Shown here one piece after another: positions 1 through 9,368 of a stretch of 64,000 nucleotides of DNA. Each line of letters opens with the position of its first letter. Within the stretch, counting starts at the first letter, position 1. Below the pieces are notes generated by a model that did not search any database, was not told where the DNA came from, and worked only from the letters and a program-made list of their open reading frames with translations. The translations under genes were made by a program, and so were the position numbers. The DNA is taken from NCBI GenBank assembly GCA_963755985.1, contig CAVWLO010000002.1, positions 620,001 through 684,000 on the forward strand, written 5' to 3'. The DNA is from DASXMT01 sp963755985 (GTDB taxonomy: Bacteria; Actinomycetota; Acidimicrobiia; Acidimicrobiales; RAAP-2).

Positions 1-855
1 GTCGTCCGGAGCGGATCCGTGCACTTCTCCGGCCATGAGCTGACCGGGATGCCCGAGGTCGAGCTGCGCCAGGTGTGGGGGGCGCAGCTGAGCATGATCT
101 TCCAGGACCCGATGACCGCACTCAACCCCGTGGTCCGGATCGGCCGCCAGATCACCGAGTCGCTCCGCCTCCACCTGCGCATGAACCGGGCCGAGGCCAA
201 GGAGGCAGCCGTCTTCTTGCTCAGCGCAGTGGGGATCCCCTCACCCGAGGAGCGCCTGCGCTGGTACCCGTTCCAGTTGTCAGGGGGCATGCGCCAACGG
301 GTGATGATCGCCATCGCCCTGGCCTGCTCGCCCCGCCTGGTGCTGGCCGACGAGCCGACCACCGGGCTGGATGTCACGGTACAGGCGCAGATCCTCGACC
401 TGCTGGCCGACCTGCAGCGGGACGGCCATATGGCCATGCTGCTCGTGACCCACGACCTCGGGGTGGTGGCCAACCGAGCGGACGAGATCGCCGTCATGTA
501 TGCCGGCCGCGTGGTGGAACGGGCCCCGTCCCGGGCCTTGTTCGCCGACACCAAGATGCCCTACACCCGGGCGCTCATGGACTCCATCCCCCGGCTGGCC
601 AACCCGAGCCACACCCGCCTCCAAGCCATCGCCGGACGTCCGCCCGACCTGGTCGATGCGCCGAAGGGTTGCAAGTTCGCGCCGCGATGCCCCTACGTCC
701 AGCAGAAGTGCATCGACGCCGAGCCGCCCCTGCGGAGTGCGGGGTCGTCCGACCACGTCTTCGCCTGTTGGTTCCCGTTGGTCAACGGCCGCCCATCGGG
801 CCTCCCTCTCCCTGACCGGCACGTTGATCGCACGCCCGAGGTCCAGAGCCGATGA
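1..855 (+). CDS. dppD: Oligopeptide/dipeptide ABC transporter ATP-binding subunit, 5'-truncated by the window edge
   Basis: This ATPase energises an inner-membrane peptide or nickel importer together with the next gene. The reading frame is open from base 1, so the N-terminus and the Walker A loop lie upstream of the window. Visible are the Q-loop (MIFQDPMTALNP), the ABC signature (LSGGMRQRV), Walker B with the D-loop (LVLADEPTTGLDVT) and the switch His (LLVTHDLGVV). The C-terminal oligopeptide-transporter extension has the Cys-containing motif GCKFAPRCPY. Its stop overlaps the start of the next ATPase by 4 bp (ATGA), so the two are translationally coupled. The permease and binding-protein genes are presumably upstream. 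The family is clear, but the substrate cannot be read from the sequence. Confidence 0.93.
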   Translation, partial: VVRSGSVHFSGHELTGMPEVELRQVWGAQLSMIFQDPMTALNPVVRIGRQITESLRLHLRMNRAEAKEAAVFLLSAVGIPSPEERLRWYPFQLSGGMRQRVMIAIALACSPRLVLADEPTTGLDVTVQAQILDLLADLQRDGHMAMLLVTHDLGVVANRADEIAVMYAGRVVERAPSRALFADTKMPYTRALMDSIPRLANPSHTRLQAIAGRPPDLVDAPKGCKFAPRCPYVQQKCIDAEPPLRSAGSSDHVFACWFPLVNGRPSGLPLPDRHVDRTPEVQSR

Positions 856-2009
856 CCGACACGCCGACAGGCCGGGACGGCCCGACTCCCTCCAGCACCC
901 CATCGGATGGCGCCGCCGCCCCGGAGAGCGACGGCGCGCCGGATCCCACGCTCGGCGACCTCGGGGACGCACCCATCCTCCTACAGGTCGAGCACCTGGT
1001 GGTCGAGTTCGCCTCGGGCCGGAGGCGGGTCCACGCCGTGTCCGACGTCAGCTTCGACATCCGCGAGGGCGAGACCCTCGGGTTGGTGGGCGAATCGGGG
1101 TGCGGCAAATCGACCACCGGGCGGGCCATCGTGCAGGTGGACGTGCCGACCTCGGGGAGCGTGTGCTTCGACGGGACCGAGCTCACCAGCCTGCACCGGA
1201 AGGACCTGCGTCAGATCCGGACCCGCATCCAGATGATCTTCCAGGACCCGATCTCCTCGCTCAACCCCCGGCGCCGGATCCAGGACATCGTGGCCGAGCC
1301 GCTGGCCATCTGGGGCCGCGGCACCAAGGACGAGCGGGCGGCCAAGGTGCGCAGCGCCCTCGAGTCGGTCGGTATCGACCCCGATACCGCCGGGGACCGG
1401 CGTCCCGGGGAGTTCTCCGGTGGTCAGTGCCAGCGGATCAGCATTGCCCGGGCCCTCATGTCCGAGCCCAAGCTGTTGATCTGCGACGAGCCGGTCTCCG
1501 CCCTCGACGTGTCCATCCAGGCCCAGATCCTGAACCTGCTGGCCGACCTCAAGGCATCCTTCGGGCTGACCATGGTGTTCATCGCCCACGACCTGGCCGT
1601 GGTGAAGAACGTGAGTGACCGCGTCGCCGTGATGTACCTGGGCAAGCTGTGCGAGATCACCGGTTCCGACCTGCTCTACCGCGCTCCGGCCCACCCCTAC
1701 ACCGAGGCCCTCCTGGCCTCCATCCCCGACCCGGACCCCGATCGGGGATGGAGGGCCACGGCACTGTCCGGCGAGCTCCCCTCGCCGCTCGACCCGCCGT
1801 CGGGCTGCCGATTCAGGACCCGGTGCCCCCACGCCCAGGCGGTGTGCGCGGAGGTGGAGCCCCGGCTAGATGAGATCGCGCCCGGCCACCGGGTGGCCTG
1901 CCATTTCCCCTTGGTCAACGGGACGCGTATCCGGCGCCGGCTCCCTACGCCAACGGGAACCATCCCGGCGACGGGGGCCGATCCAGCCGAGGCAACCGCG
2001 GCCTCCTGA
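852..2009 (+). CDS. dppF: Oligopeptide/dipeptide ABC transporter ATP-binding subunit (second ATPase)
   Basis: Second cytoplasmic ATPase of the peptide/nickel-type importer, 385 aa, forming a heterodimer with the DppD-like protein just upstream. After a Pro/Ser-rich N-terminal extension of about 45 residues come Walker A (GESGCGKST), the Q-loop (MIFQDPISSLNP), the signature FSGGQCQRISIA, Walker B LLICDEPVSALDVS and the switch His (FIAHDLAVV). The C-terminal extension has the paired-Cys segment CRFRTRCPHA. The start codon overlaps the previous stop (ATGA). It is the last gene of the operon: 46 bp further on lies the 3' end of rpsA on the opposite strand. Confidence 0.94.
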   Translation: MTDTPTGRDGPTPSSTPSDGAAAPESDGAPDPTLGDLGDAPILLQVEHLVVEFASGRRRVHAVSDVSFDIREGETLGLVGESGCGKSTTGRAIVQVDVPTSGSVCFDGTELTSLHRKDLRQIRTRIQMIFQDPISSLNPRRRIQDIVAEPLAIWGRGTKDERAAKVRSALESVGIDPDTAGDRRPGEFSGGQCQRISIARALMSEPKLLICDEPVSALDVSIQAQILNLLADLKASFGLTMVFIAHDLAVVKNVSDRVAVMYLGKLCEITGSDLLYRAPAHPYTEALLASIPDPDPDRGWRATALSGELPSPLDPPSGCRFRTRCPHAQAVCAEVEPRLDEIAPGHRVACHFPLVNGTRIRRRLPTPTGTIPATGADPAEATAAS

Positions 2010-2055
2010 CCGCGCTCTCGGGGACCAGGGAGGAGGATCGGTCGTGGGTGGCCGG

Positions 2056-3654
2056 CTACTGGGTCCCGGACGCCCCGTCCAGCGGACCGGCCTCGGTCTC
2101 GGTCTCCACCGCCGCGGGAGGCGCGGGAGCGGCCTGGGGAGCCGCGGCTGGAGCCGCTGGAGACGCGGCCTCGGGAACGGCCGGAGTCCCCGCAGCCGAA
2201 GCAGCGTCGGACGGGAGCGGGCCGGCCTCGGTCTCGGTCGCCACACCGGCGGGATCGGTCGGCGGCGCGGCCAGGGGCCCAGCGGGCGCCTCGCCCTCGC
2301 CACCCTCGCCCGGCCCGTGCTCGGCCACGTACTCGGCCCACGCAGCCTGTGCCTCGGTCTCGGGCGTGAACTCGGACTCGGCGAACTCGAAGGGGCCGAT
2401 GTAGTTGCCCTCGGCATCGTAGGCGTGCTCGCCGAAGGCCTCGCGGTACTCCTCGGACACCTCGCCGCCCTCGGCCGCCTGCTTGATCGACAGGCTGATC
2501 CGGCGGCGCTGCAGGTCGATGTCGATGATCTTGACCCACAGCTCCTCGCCGGGGGTGACCACCTGCTCGGGAAGGTCGACGTGGTGGACGGCCATCTCCG
2601 AGATGTGGACCAGGCCCTCGATCCCATCGCCCACCTGGACAAACGACCCAAAGGGCACCAGCTTGGTGATACGGCCGTAGACCAGCTCGCCGACCTGGTG
2701 CGAGTTGGCGAACTCCTGCCAGGGATCGTTCTGGGTGGCCTTGAGCGAGAGGCTGATCCGCTCCTTGGACAGATCGACGTCGAGCACCTCGACCTCGATC
2801 TCGTCTCCCACCGACACGACCGAGGAGGGATGATCGACATGCTTCCACGACAGCTCGGAGACGTGGACCAGTCCGTCCATGCCGCCCAGGTCGACGAAGG
2901 CACCGAAGTTGACCACGGAGGACACCACGCCCCGGCGTCGCTCTCCGGGCTTGAGGTTGGTGAGGAACTCGCCCCGTTGTTCCTTCTGGGTCTCCTCGAG
3001 CCAGGCCCGGCGGGACAGGACCACGTTGTTCCGGTTGCGGTCGAGCTCGATGATCTTGGCTTCGATGGTGCGGCCCACGTAGGGCTGCAGCTCCCGGACC
3101 CGGCGCAGCTCCACCAGGGAGGCGGGAAGGAAACCCCGCAGGCCGATGTCGACGATCAGGCCACCCTTGACCACCTCGATGACCGGCCCGGTGACCACCT
3201 CGTCATTCTCCTTGAGCTTCTCGATGGTGCCCCATGCCCGCTCGTATTGGGCTCGCTTCTTGGAGAGGATCAGGCGCCCCTCCTTGTCCTCCTTCTGGAG
3301 GACAAGGGCCTCGACCTTGTCGCCCAGGGAGACGATCTCGGACGGATCGACGTCATTGCGAATGGACAGCTCACGGACGGGGATGACGCCCTCGGACTTA
3401 AAGCCGATGTCGAGCAGGACCTCGTCCCGGTCGATCTTGACCACGGTCCCCTCGACCAGGTCACCGTCTTCGAATTCGACGATGGTGCCGACCATGGCGT
3501 CTTCCAGGGAGGACCCGGCCAGGTCGTCCTCGGTAATGGCTCGGGGGATGTACACGCCGTTCTCGTCGAAACGGCCCATGGCCTCACCGGACAGCAGCGC
3601 AGTGCCGCCCCGGGAGGTCGCTGCTGCGCCAGTTACTGCAGACTCGTCGGACAT
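2056..3654 (-). CDS. rpsA: 30S ribosomal protein S1
   Basis: RNA-binding ribosomal protein that helps load mRNA on the 30S subunit; 532 aa from the chosen start. Four S1 (OB-fold) domains can be seen at roughly residues 55-125, 145-210, 230-300 and 315-385. The last two are the best conserved, with motifs such as VVNFGAFVDLGG and GLVHVSELSW. This is the four-domain actinobacterial form, not the six-domain enterobacterial one. The start chosen is the ATG giving MSDESAV; an upstream in-frame start would add 28 residues of unrelated composition. The last 100 or so residues are an acidic then Ala/Pro-rich tail in which the segment TETEAGPL occurs twice, part of the repeat-rich tail pattern of this window. 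Upstream lies the polA terminator. Confidence 0.95.
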   Translation of the reverse strand: MSDESAVTGAAATSRGGTALLSGEAMGRFDENGVYIPRAITEDDLAGSSLEDAMVGTIVEFEDGDLVEGTVVKIDRDEVLLDIGFKSEGVIPVRELSIRNDVDPSEIVSLGDKVEALVLQKEDKEGRLILSKKRAQYERAWGTIEKLKENDEVVTGPVIEVVKGGLIVDIGLRGFLPASLVELRRVRELQPYVGRTIEAKIIELDRNRNNVVLSRRAWLEETQKEQRGEFLTNLKPGERRRGVVSSVVNFGAFVDLGGMDGLVHVSELSWKHVDHPSSVVSVGDEIEVEVLDVDLSKERISLSLKATQNDPWQEFANSHQVGELVYGRITKLVPFGSFVQVGDGIEGLVHISEMAVHHVDLPEQVVTPGEELWVKIIDIDLQRRRISLSIKQAAEGGEVSEEYREAFGEHAYDAEGNYIGPFEFAESEFTPETEAQAAWAEYVAEHGPGEGGEGEAPAGPLAAPPTDPAGVATETEAGPLPSDAASAAGTPAVPEAASPAAPAAAPQAAPAPPAAVETETEAGPLDGASGTQ

Positions 3655-3744
3655 AAAATTAGGTAGCTCGCTTTCCGGACAGGTCCCGGTGGCCGACTGG
3701 GCCGGCTGGAGCGCAGTGCACGAAGCGCGGCGCGGCACCGGGGA

Positions 3745-3772
3745 GAAAAAACCGACCGCACCAGCGGTCGGT
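3745..3772 (-). terminator. Rho-independent terminator downstream of polA
   Basis: Read on the minus strand, a perfect 9-bp stem (ACCGACCGC / GCGGTCGGT, 3751-3759 and 3764-3772) with a 4-nt loop is followed directly by a run of six T (3746-3751). It lies about 110 bp past the polA stop and about 90 bp before the rpsA start, so it should separate polA transcription from rpsA. It is the clearest intrinsic terminator I found in the window. Confidence 0.85.
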
Positions 3773-3883
3773 AGGCAATAGTAGCACCGTGACCGGGTTT
3801 GACGTCCCGGCCGTGACCGACAGTCGGCCCCCGCTTCCGACCACAGCCAGGCATGACGTCACAATGGCGTCGGGCGGGGCCGC

Positions 3884-6820
3884 TCAGCCGTCTTTGGCCT
3901 CGGCCCAGGAGCTGCCCCAGGCCATGGCCACCTTCAGGGGCACGGACAGCGCCGCCGCCCCGGTCAGCGCCCGTTGGGTCAGCTCGGCCACCGCGTCGGA
4001 CTCCTCGGGGACGACGTCGACGAGCACCTCGTCGTGGACCTGAAGGACCAGCTCGGAGGAAAAGCCGCCCTCCTCGAGCTCGGAGTCCAAACGGACCAGG
4101 GCCAGCTTGAAGAGATCGGCGGCCAGGCCCTGGATCCCGGCGTTCATGGCCTGGCGCTCGGCCGCTTGGCGCACCTGGTAGCTGGTGGCCAGCAAGTCAG
4201 GCAGGGGGCGGCGGCGGCCGAAGGCGGTGATGGTATAGCCGCTGTTCCGAGCGTCGGCCACGGCTCGCTGCATGTAGTCCTGTACGGCCGGGAACCCGTC
4301 GAAGAAGGCCCGGAGGATGGTCGACGCCGTCTCGACCGGCACACCCAACCGCTGGGACAGGCCGTAGGCCTCCATGCCATAGGCCAGGCCGTATGAGACC
4401 ATCTTGGCCGTCGAGCGCTGGGTATGGGTCACGTCGTCGCGTTCCACCCCGAACACCCGGGAGGCCACTGTGCGGTGGATGTCCTCGCCTGCCTCGAAGG
4501 CCGTCCTGAGCCCGGGATCGCCGGACAAGTGGGCGATGGCCCGCAGCTCCACCTGGTCGTAGTCGGCCACCAGCAACCTTCGTCCCGGGCTCGGGACGAA
4601 GGCCTCGCGGAAGCGGCGCCCCTGGTCGGTGCGGACCGGGATGTTGTGCAGGTTGGGTCGGTCCGATGACAGCCGACCCGTCCGGGCCACCGTCTGGCGG
4701 AAGGTGGCATGGATGCGGCCATCGTCGGCCACTTCGGCGATGAGGCTCTCGCCGTAGGTGGACCGCAGCTTCTCGATCTCCCGGTAGTGCAGGAGTATCT
4801 CGATGATCGGGTGCTGGTCCCGGAGCTGCTCGAGCGTACGGGCGTCAGTCGAGTAGCCGGTCTTGGTCTTGCGCAGCGGGGTCAGACCGAGCTGGTCGTA
4901 GAGGACCGACCGCAGCTGCGGGACCGAGTTCACGTTGAACGGGGTGCCGGCCAGCTCGTGGATCCGGGCTTCGAGGGTCCGGCACTCGTCGGCCAGTTCG
5001 GCGGCGATCTCCTGGAGCACCCGCCGGTCGACGGGGATCCCGGTCACCTCCATGCGGGCCAGGACCCGAACCAACGGCCGCTCGATGTCGTCGTAGAGCT
5101 CGGCTTCGCCTTCGGCGAGCAGGGCGGCCCGAAGTGGCGCCCGCAGGCGGGACACGGTCGCGCCCAGCCGGGCGGCGGCCAGCACGTGAGCGGGAAGGGA
5201 CTCGCCGCCCGGGCCAGCTCCCTCGTCCTCTCCCTCGAGCTCGAGGGAGAAGGTGCCCTGACCCGCGGCTTGCTCCCCCTCGTCGACCTCGGTTCCGAGG
5301 TGGGTCACGGAAAGGTCGCGCAGGCGGTAGTGGTCGACCGACGGGTCGAGGAGGTAGGCCGCGACGGCGGTGTCCATAGTCAACGAGGTGATATCCACGC
5401 GCAACGGGAGGAGCGACCGCATGATCTCCTTGCCGTTGTGGGCGATCACCCCGACTCCGTCCGGGCCCACTGCCGTGGCCAGCGAGTCGAGTACCGACCG
5501 GTCCGCCAGCAGACTGAGGCCGTCGGTGCCGTCGCCCAGATAGAGGACCGGCTGCCCGGTCGGCCCGTCCGGGTCAGAGGGCTCGGCCGTCAGGACCAAC
5601 CCGACCATCGGCGAACGGCCCGGGTCGCCGGACCAGACAGCGTGCACGGCAACATTGCCGCTCCCGGCGCGCGCGGCCATGACCAACTGTTCGATGGCCC
5701 CGAGCGCCTCACCGGCGGTGTCGGGCGTTTCCACCCGCACGGTGTCGAGCCAGGAGGCGGACGTCGTCGACCCCGCAGGGGTGCTCGGGCCGTTCGCTCG
5801 AGTATCCGAGGCCGATCCCTGGGGGCCGATGGGGATGCGGGGAGCGTCGCCACCGGGCTGTCCGAAGGCCCCCTCCCGGATGAGTGCGACGATCCGATTC
5901 CAGATGGTCCGGAGCTCCAGTTCGGCAAAGGCCTCGCGGGCGTCGTCCTCGATCCAGCCCCCGAGGGTCAGCTGGTCGACGTGCGTGTCGAGCGGCACGT
6001 CGCGCACCAGGGGGATGACCTCGGCATTCATGCGGACCCGCGCTTCGTGCTCGGCCAGGTTCTGGCGGAGCTTGGGCGAGAGGGCGTCGAGGTGGGCATA
6101 CAGGGTGTCGAGGTCGCCGTACTCGTTGACCAGCTTCGCCGCCGTCTTCTCCCCGACTCCGGGGACGCCGGGCAGGTTGTCCGAGGGGTCGCCCCGCAGG
6201 GCGGCCAGGACGGGGTAGAGCTCCGGGCGGACCCCGGTTCGCGCCTCGATCCCTGCCTCGTCGTATAGGGCGTAGTCGCTGACCCCGCGCCGGTTGTAGA
6301 GCACCCGGATATGGGGATCCTCGACGAGCTGGTAGGCGTCCCGATCGCCGGTGACCAGCAAGACGTCATGGCCGCGGTCCCGCGCCTCGGTGGCCAACGT
6401 GGCCAGCACGTCGTCGGCCTCGAACCCCTCGACCTCGATCACCGGGATGGCCAGCTTGCCGAGGAGCGACCGGATCATGTCGAACTGGGGCAGGAGGTCG
6501 GCGGGCGTCTCCGACCTCCCCCCCTTGTAGTCCTCGACCACCTCGTCCCGGAAGGTCTTCCCGGGCAAGTCGAAGGCGACGGCCAGACCGCTCGGATGGT
6601 GGTCGCGCACCAGGTTGTGGAGCATGGACGTGAACCCGTGGACGGCATTGGTCACGATGCCTGCGCTGGTGGCCAGGTCGGGCGGCAGCGCAAAGTAAGC
6701 TCGGAAGGCAAGCGACATGCCGTCGAGGAGGAGAAGAGGGCCTGCCGGCTTTCCGGCGACGGGACCATCCGGCGGCGCGGCCTGCGGAGCAGGTTCGGTG
6801 GGGGTCGCTGCTTTGGCCAT
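3884..6820 (-). CDS. polA: DNA polymerase I
   Basis: Repair and Okazaki-fragment polymerase, 978 aa. The N-terminal 5'-3' exonuclease (about residues 30-310) shows the acidic motifs FEADDVLATL and LLVTGDRDAYQ and the helix-hairpin-helix GVPGVGEKTAAKL. The C-terminal family A polymerase has motif A ADYDQVELRA (about residue 752), motif B TAKMVSYGLAYG and motif C LQVHDEVLVDV (about residue 930). The middle region (about 340-520) is in the position of the 3'-5' proofreading domain but lacks the DTET-type acidic motif: the strand reads NVAVHAVWSG. It is also interrupted by a Gly/Ser/Pro-rich linker. Proofreading is therefore probably lost, as in Taq and mycobacterial Pol I. The ATG start is followed by a 30-residue Ala/Pro-rich leader. 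Confidence 0.96.
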   Translation of the reverse strand: MAKAATPTEPAPQAAPPDGPVAGKPAGPLLLLDGMSLAFRAYFALPPDLATSAGIVTNAVHGFTSMLHNLVRDHHPSGLAVAFDLPGKTFRDEVVEDYKGGRSETPADLLPQFDMIRSLLGKLAIPVIEVEGFEADDVLATLATEARDRGHDVLLVTGDRDAYQLVEDPHIRVLYNRRGVSDYALYDEAGIEARTGVRPELYPVLAALRGDPSDNLPGVPGVGEKTAAKLVNEYGDLDTLYAHLDALSPKLRQNLAEHEARVRMNAEVIPLVRDVPLDTHVDQLTLGGWIEDDAREAFAELELRTIWNRIVALIREGAFGQPGGDAPRIPIGPQGSASDTRANGPSTPAGSTTSASWLDTVRVETPDTAGEALGAIEQLVMAARAGSGNVAVHAVWSGDPGRSPMVGLVLTAEPSDPDGPTGQPVLYLGDGTDGLSLLADRSVLDSLATAVGPDGVGVIAHNGKEIMRSLLPLRVDITSLTMDTAVAAYLLDPSVDHYRLRDLSVTHLGTEVDEGEQAAGQGTFSLELEGEDEGAGPGGESLPAHVLAAARLGATVSRLRAPLRAALLAEGEAELYDDIERPLVRVLARMEVTGIPVDRRVLQEIAAELADECRTLEARIHELAGTPFNVNSVPQLRSVLYDQLGLTPLRKTKTGYSTDARTLEQLRDQHPIIEILLHYREIEKLRSTYGESLIAEVADDGRIHATFRQTVARTGRLSSDRPNLHNIPVRTDQGRRFREAFVPSPGRRLLVADYDQVELRAIAHLSGDPGLRTAFEAGEDIHRTVASRVFGVERDDVTHTQRSTAKMVSYGLAYGMEAYGLSQRLGVPVETASTILRAFFDGFPAVQDYMQRAVADARNSGYTITAFGRRRPLPDLLATSYQVRQAAERQAMNAGIQGLAADLFKLALVRLDSELEEGGFSSELVLQVHDEVLVDVVPEESDAVAELTQRALTGAAALSVPLKVAMAWGSSWAEAKDG

Positions 6821-6837
6821 GATCGCCGCGTCGACCC

Positions 6838-7452
6838 CTAGGGTGTGATGGTGCCGTCGAGCACCTGACGGGCCACGTCGCTCATGCGAGAGCGGCTGCC
6901 CATCGCCGTCTTCTGGATGAAGTTGAAGGCGTCCGACTCGGACAGCCCATAGCGTTCCATGAGCAGGTCCTTGGCCCCGTCGACTAGCCGGCGGGTCTCA
7001 AGTTTGTCCTCGGCCGCCGCCTGGGCATCCCCTCCGTTGCTGGCCCGCACTTGGTCGGCCTCGGCATCGATGGCCCACTGCTGCTCGCAGCGGGACACGG
7101 CTTGATCGATGGCGGGAACCAGCTCGGCCCGCTGAAAGGGCTTGACCAGGTACGCCGCCACTCCCGCCTCTCGGGCCTCCTCAATCAGATCGCGCTGGCT
7201 GAAGGCGGTCAGGATGAGTACGGCCACTCGTTCTCCCAGGTCGGCGATGGCCCGCGCCGCAGCCAGCCCGTCAGAGCCGGGCATCTTGATATCGAGAATG
7301 GCGACGTCGGGACGCTGTCGGCGGACCAGGTCGACGACCTCGTCACCACGGCCCGTTTCTCCCACCACGTCGTAGCCCTCGTCCTGGAGTATCTCTTTGA
7401 GGTCGAGCCGGATGATGGCCTCGTCCTCGGCAATGACCACGCGCCTGGTCAT
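6838..7452 (-). CDS. ANTAR-domain response regulator (PdtaR-like transcription antiterminator)
   Basis: 204-aa response regulator. The receiver domain (residues 1-120) has the acidic pair AEDEA, the phospho-acceptor Asp in VAILDIKMPG, a Thr in LILTAF and Lys in YLVKPF. A linker is followed by a C-terminal ANTAR RNA-binding domain (about 140-200) with the typical helix AKDLLMERYGLSESDAF and AFNFIQKTAMGSRS. ANTAR proteins bind paired stem-loops in nascent RNA and prevent termination; in mycobacteria the relative PdtaR is phosphorylated by the kinase PdtaS. No cognate kinase is adjacent here. The ATG at 7452 is chosen because GAGAGGGG precedes it; the longer frame has no family-like sequence. 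It lies 17 bp upstream of polA, so the two are probably co-transcribed. Confidence 0.93.
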   Translation of the reverse strand: MTRRVVIAEDEAIIRLDLKEILQDEGYDVVGETGRGDEVVDLVRRQRPDVAILDIKMPGSDGLAAARAIADLGERVAVLILTAFSQRDLIEEAREAGVAAYLVKPFQRAELVPAIDQAVSRCEQQWAIDAEADQVRASNGGDAQAAAEDKLETRRLVDGAKDLLMERYGLSESDAFNFIQKTAMGSRSRMSDVARQVLDGTITP

Positions 7453-7495
7453 GGTGTGTGTACCCCTCTCGCCTTCCTCGATGTCCTCGAGCCGA

Positions 7496-7789
7496 TCAAC
7501 CGGGGCCGATGACCAGCCGGTCGAGCAGTTCGTTCTGCCGCCGCTCGAGTTCGGAGATCGTATCGAGAAGCGCCTGGCGGGACCGCAACATGGCTGCCGC
7601 CTGCCGACTGGCCTCATCGTGCTCCTTGGCCGCGATGGGTGTCTCGGACACGAGGGAGCGCAGCCGGGTGTCGTCGGCGATGTCGGTGACCACCGAGAGC
7701 TGCTCGTCCAGCACGGCCAGCTCGTCGCGCGCCTTGGTCAGGCGGGCGTGTGCATCGCTCAGGCGGCGTTCGACGGTGGACCGGTGCAT
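7496..7789 (-). CDS. Small coiled-coil protein of unknown function
   Basis: 97-aa, highly charged protein, mostly heptad-like: Leu, Val and Ile alternate with Arg, Glu and Asp over residues 5-45 and 60-92, with a short break around 46-60. I recognise no domain and see no signal peptide or membrane segment. It sits 43 bp upstream of the ANTAR regulator on the same strand, so it may share its transcript with the regulator and polA. Codon usage and frame bias match the neighbours. It could be a short structural or adaptor protein, but nothing in the sequence says which. Confidence 0.7.
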   Translation of the reverse strand: MHRSTVERRLSDAHARLTKARDELAVLDEQLSVVTDIADDTRLRSLVSETPIAAKEHDEASRQAAAMLRSRQALLDTISELERRQNELLDRLVIGPG

Positions 7790-7885
7790 GGGCCGGCAAT
7801 TCTACGCACTGCGGTGCCTACCGGTTCCATCCGCCCTCGTTGGACTGCGATACCTGCGCCTTCGGCCTGGCCGAAGGGCTTCCGT

Positions 7886-9226
7886 TCACGGACCCGGCCA
7901 GTGCCACGAGGCGGTCACCCGTCGGCTCATCACCTCCTCATCCGGCGCTGGGCCCAGGCCCGGTGCCGTGTGCACGGCCAGCTGGAGCCGCCCATCTCCG
8001 TCCGTGCGACTCATCCCCGGGGGCCCGACCAGATCCTCTGTCAGGTACTCACCGGCGGGGGCCAGGTCTCCGGGGAGGGTGAACGCGGGCAGTGCGGCCA
8101 GGGCCGTGTTGACCGAGCGGGCATAACCGGACTCGAACATCCCTCCCAGCCACAGGGGCACCCCCGCGTCGGTGCAGTCCCGGTAGACCTCCAGGGCCGC
8201 AGTCAGGCCGCCCAGGCGGGCGGGCTTGACGCACACCACCTCGCACGCACCCATAGCCAAGGCCGCTCGCACCGAGGCCGGGGAATTGAGGGACTCATCG
8301 AGGCACACGTCGGTGCGCATCGCCCGAGCCAGGGCGACGTGGGCGCCCAATTCGTCCCTGGGGAAGGGCTGCTCGATGCAGGCCAGGCCCACCTGGTCGA
8401 GCTCTCTCAGGTGGTCGATGTCGTCGCCCGAGTAGGACCCGTTGGCGTCGACCTGGAGGATCAGATCGGGGTAGCGCCGGCGCACGGCGGTCGCGGGGAC
8501 CGTGTCCCAACCGGGACCGATCTTCAGCTTCACACGGACAAACCCAGCGTTGACCAATGCGTCCACCTGGCCCAACAGGTCGGCGACGCTGTCACTCGTT
8601 CCCACCACCCCGCCGGCGTCGACCGAGCTCCCCTGTACGCCGAGCAGTTCGGCGAACGAGAGGCCCGACGATCGAAGGTGGACATCGGCGACGGCCATCT
8701 CCAGTGCGGCGAAGGCCAAGGGGGCGCCGGCGGATTGCCGCTGCTCGGCGAGGAGGGCCGGGCCGGGGAGGGGTAGGGAGGGTCCCGCCGACGGCCCAGC
8801 TCCGGCCGACGACCCGGCTCCCGCTCGGGAGCCGGCCGTCACTGGGAACCCGGCCGCCGCCGGCGACCCTGAGGCTGAACCGGAACGTACGACCGCCTGG
8901 GAAGGGGAACTCAGCCGCGGGATCAGACCCTGGGTCAGGGCCGTGAACGCGCTCTCGGCATCCTCATCGTCGAAAGTGGTGTCGGCCAGTGCTGCACACT
9001 CGCCCCATCCGACGACCGGGCCACCGGGGCCGTCGGCGACCAGCCGGACCATGACCAAGGGGCGTCGCCGGTGGCTACCGATCGCAGTGCCGACCGGGCG
9101 GCGGAACTCGAGCTCGACCATGGCGACCTCGGCCCCGACCAGCTGGAGGGCCGAACCCGAGCCCAGAGCCCACCACGTGGCCAGCAGCGACGTGGGGGGT
9201 TGGGGCCGAGTCCCCGTTGGTTCCAT
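7886..9226 (-). CDS. menC: o-Succinylbenzoate synthase (enolase superfamily)
   Basis: Dehydrates SHCHC to o-succinylbenzoate in menaquinone synthesis; 446 aa. The enolase-superfamily barrel shows the catalytic Lys pair VRVKLKIG, metal ligands in LQVDANGSY, CIEQPF and VCLDESL, and the second-half Lys in VVCVKPARLGG, followed by WLGGMFESGYAR. The protein is longer than the usual 320-370 aa. It has about 27 extra N-terminal residues and a Gly/Ala/Ser/Pro-rich insertion of about 45 residues (near residues 105-150) between the capping domain and the barrel. The start is the farthest ATG; a later start would cut into the first strand. Related dipeptide epimerases share the fold, but menG and menF elsewhere in the window favour menC. 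Confidence 0.88.
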   Translation of the reverse strand: MEPTGTRPQPPTSLLATWWALGSGSALQLVGAEVAMVELEFRRPVGTAIGSHRRRPLVMVRLVADGPGGPVVGWGECAALADTTFDDEDAESAFTALTQGLIPRLSSPSQAVVRSGSASGSPAAAGFPVTAGSRAGAGSSAGAGPSAGPSLPLPGPALLAEQRQSAGAPLAFAALEMAVADVHLRSSGLSFAELLGVQGSSVDAGGVVGTSDSVADLLGQVDALVNAGFVRVKLKIGPGWDTVPATAVRRRYPDLILQVDANGSYSGDDIDHLRELDQVGLACIEQPFPRDELGAHVALARAMRTDVCLDESLNSPASVRAALAMGACEVVCVKPARLGGLTAALEVYRDCTDAGVPLWLGGMFESGYARSVNTALAALPAFTLPGDLAPAGEYLTEDLVGPPGMSRTDGDGRLQLAVHTAPGLGPAPDEEVMSRRVTASWHWPGP

Positions 9227-9368
9227 TGGCTTCGAGCCTACGAGGTGTGCGGTCGCGGGTCGTGGGGTCGCTTCCGCAGGTCTGGCGTTTCGGTGGTCAT
9301 GGCGTAATGGTCGTCCGGTTACCGTGCCCGGGACCGCTCCGGCCTACGGATAGGCTGACTCGCCACCG

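Noticed and set aside
1870..3666. Long plus-strand frame opposite rpsA
   Set aside because: Antisense shadow; the minus strand carries four S1 domains.
4709..6268. Long plus-strand frame opposite polA
   Set aside because: Shadow of a clearly identified polymerase.
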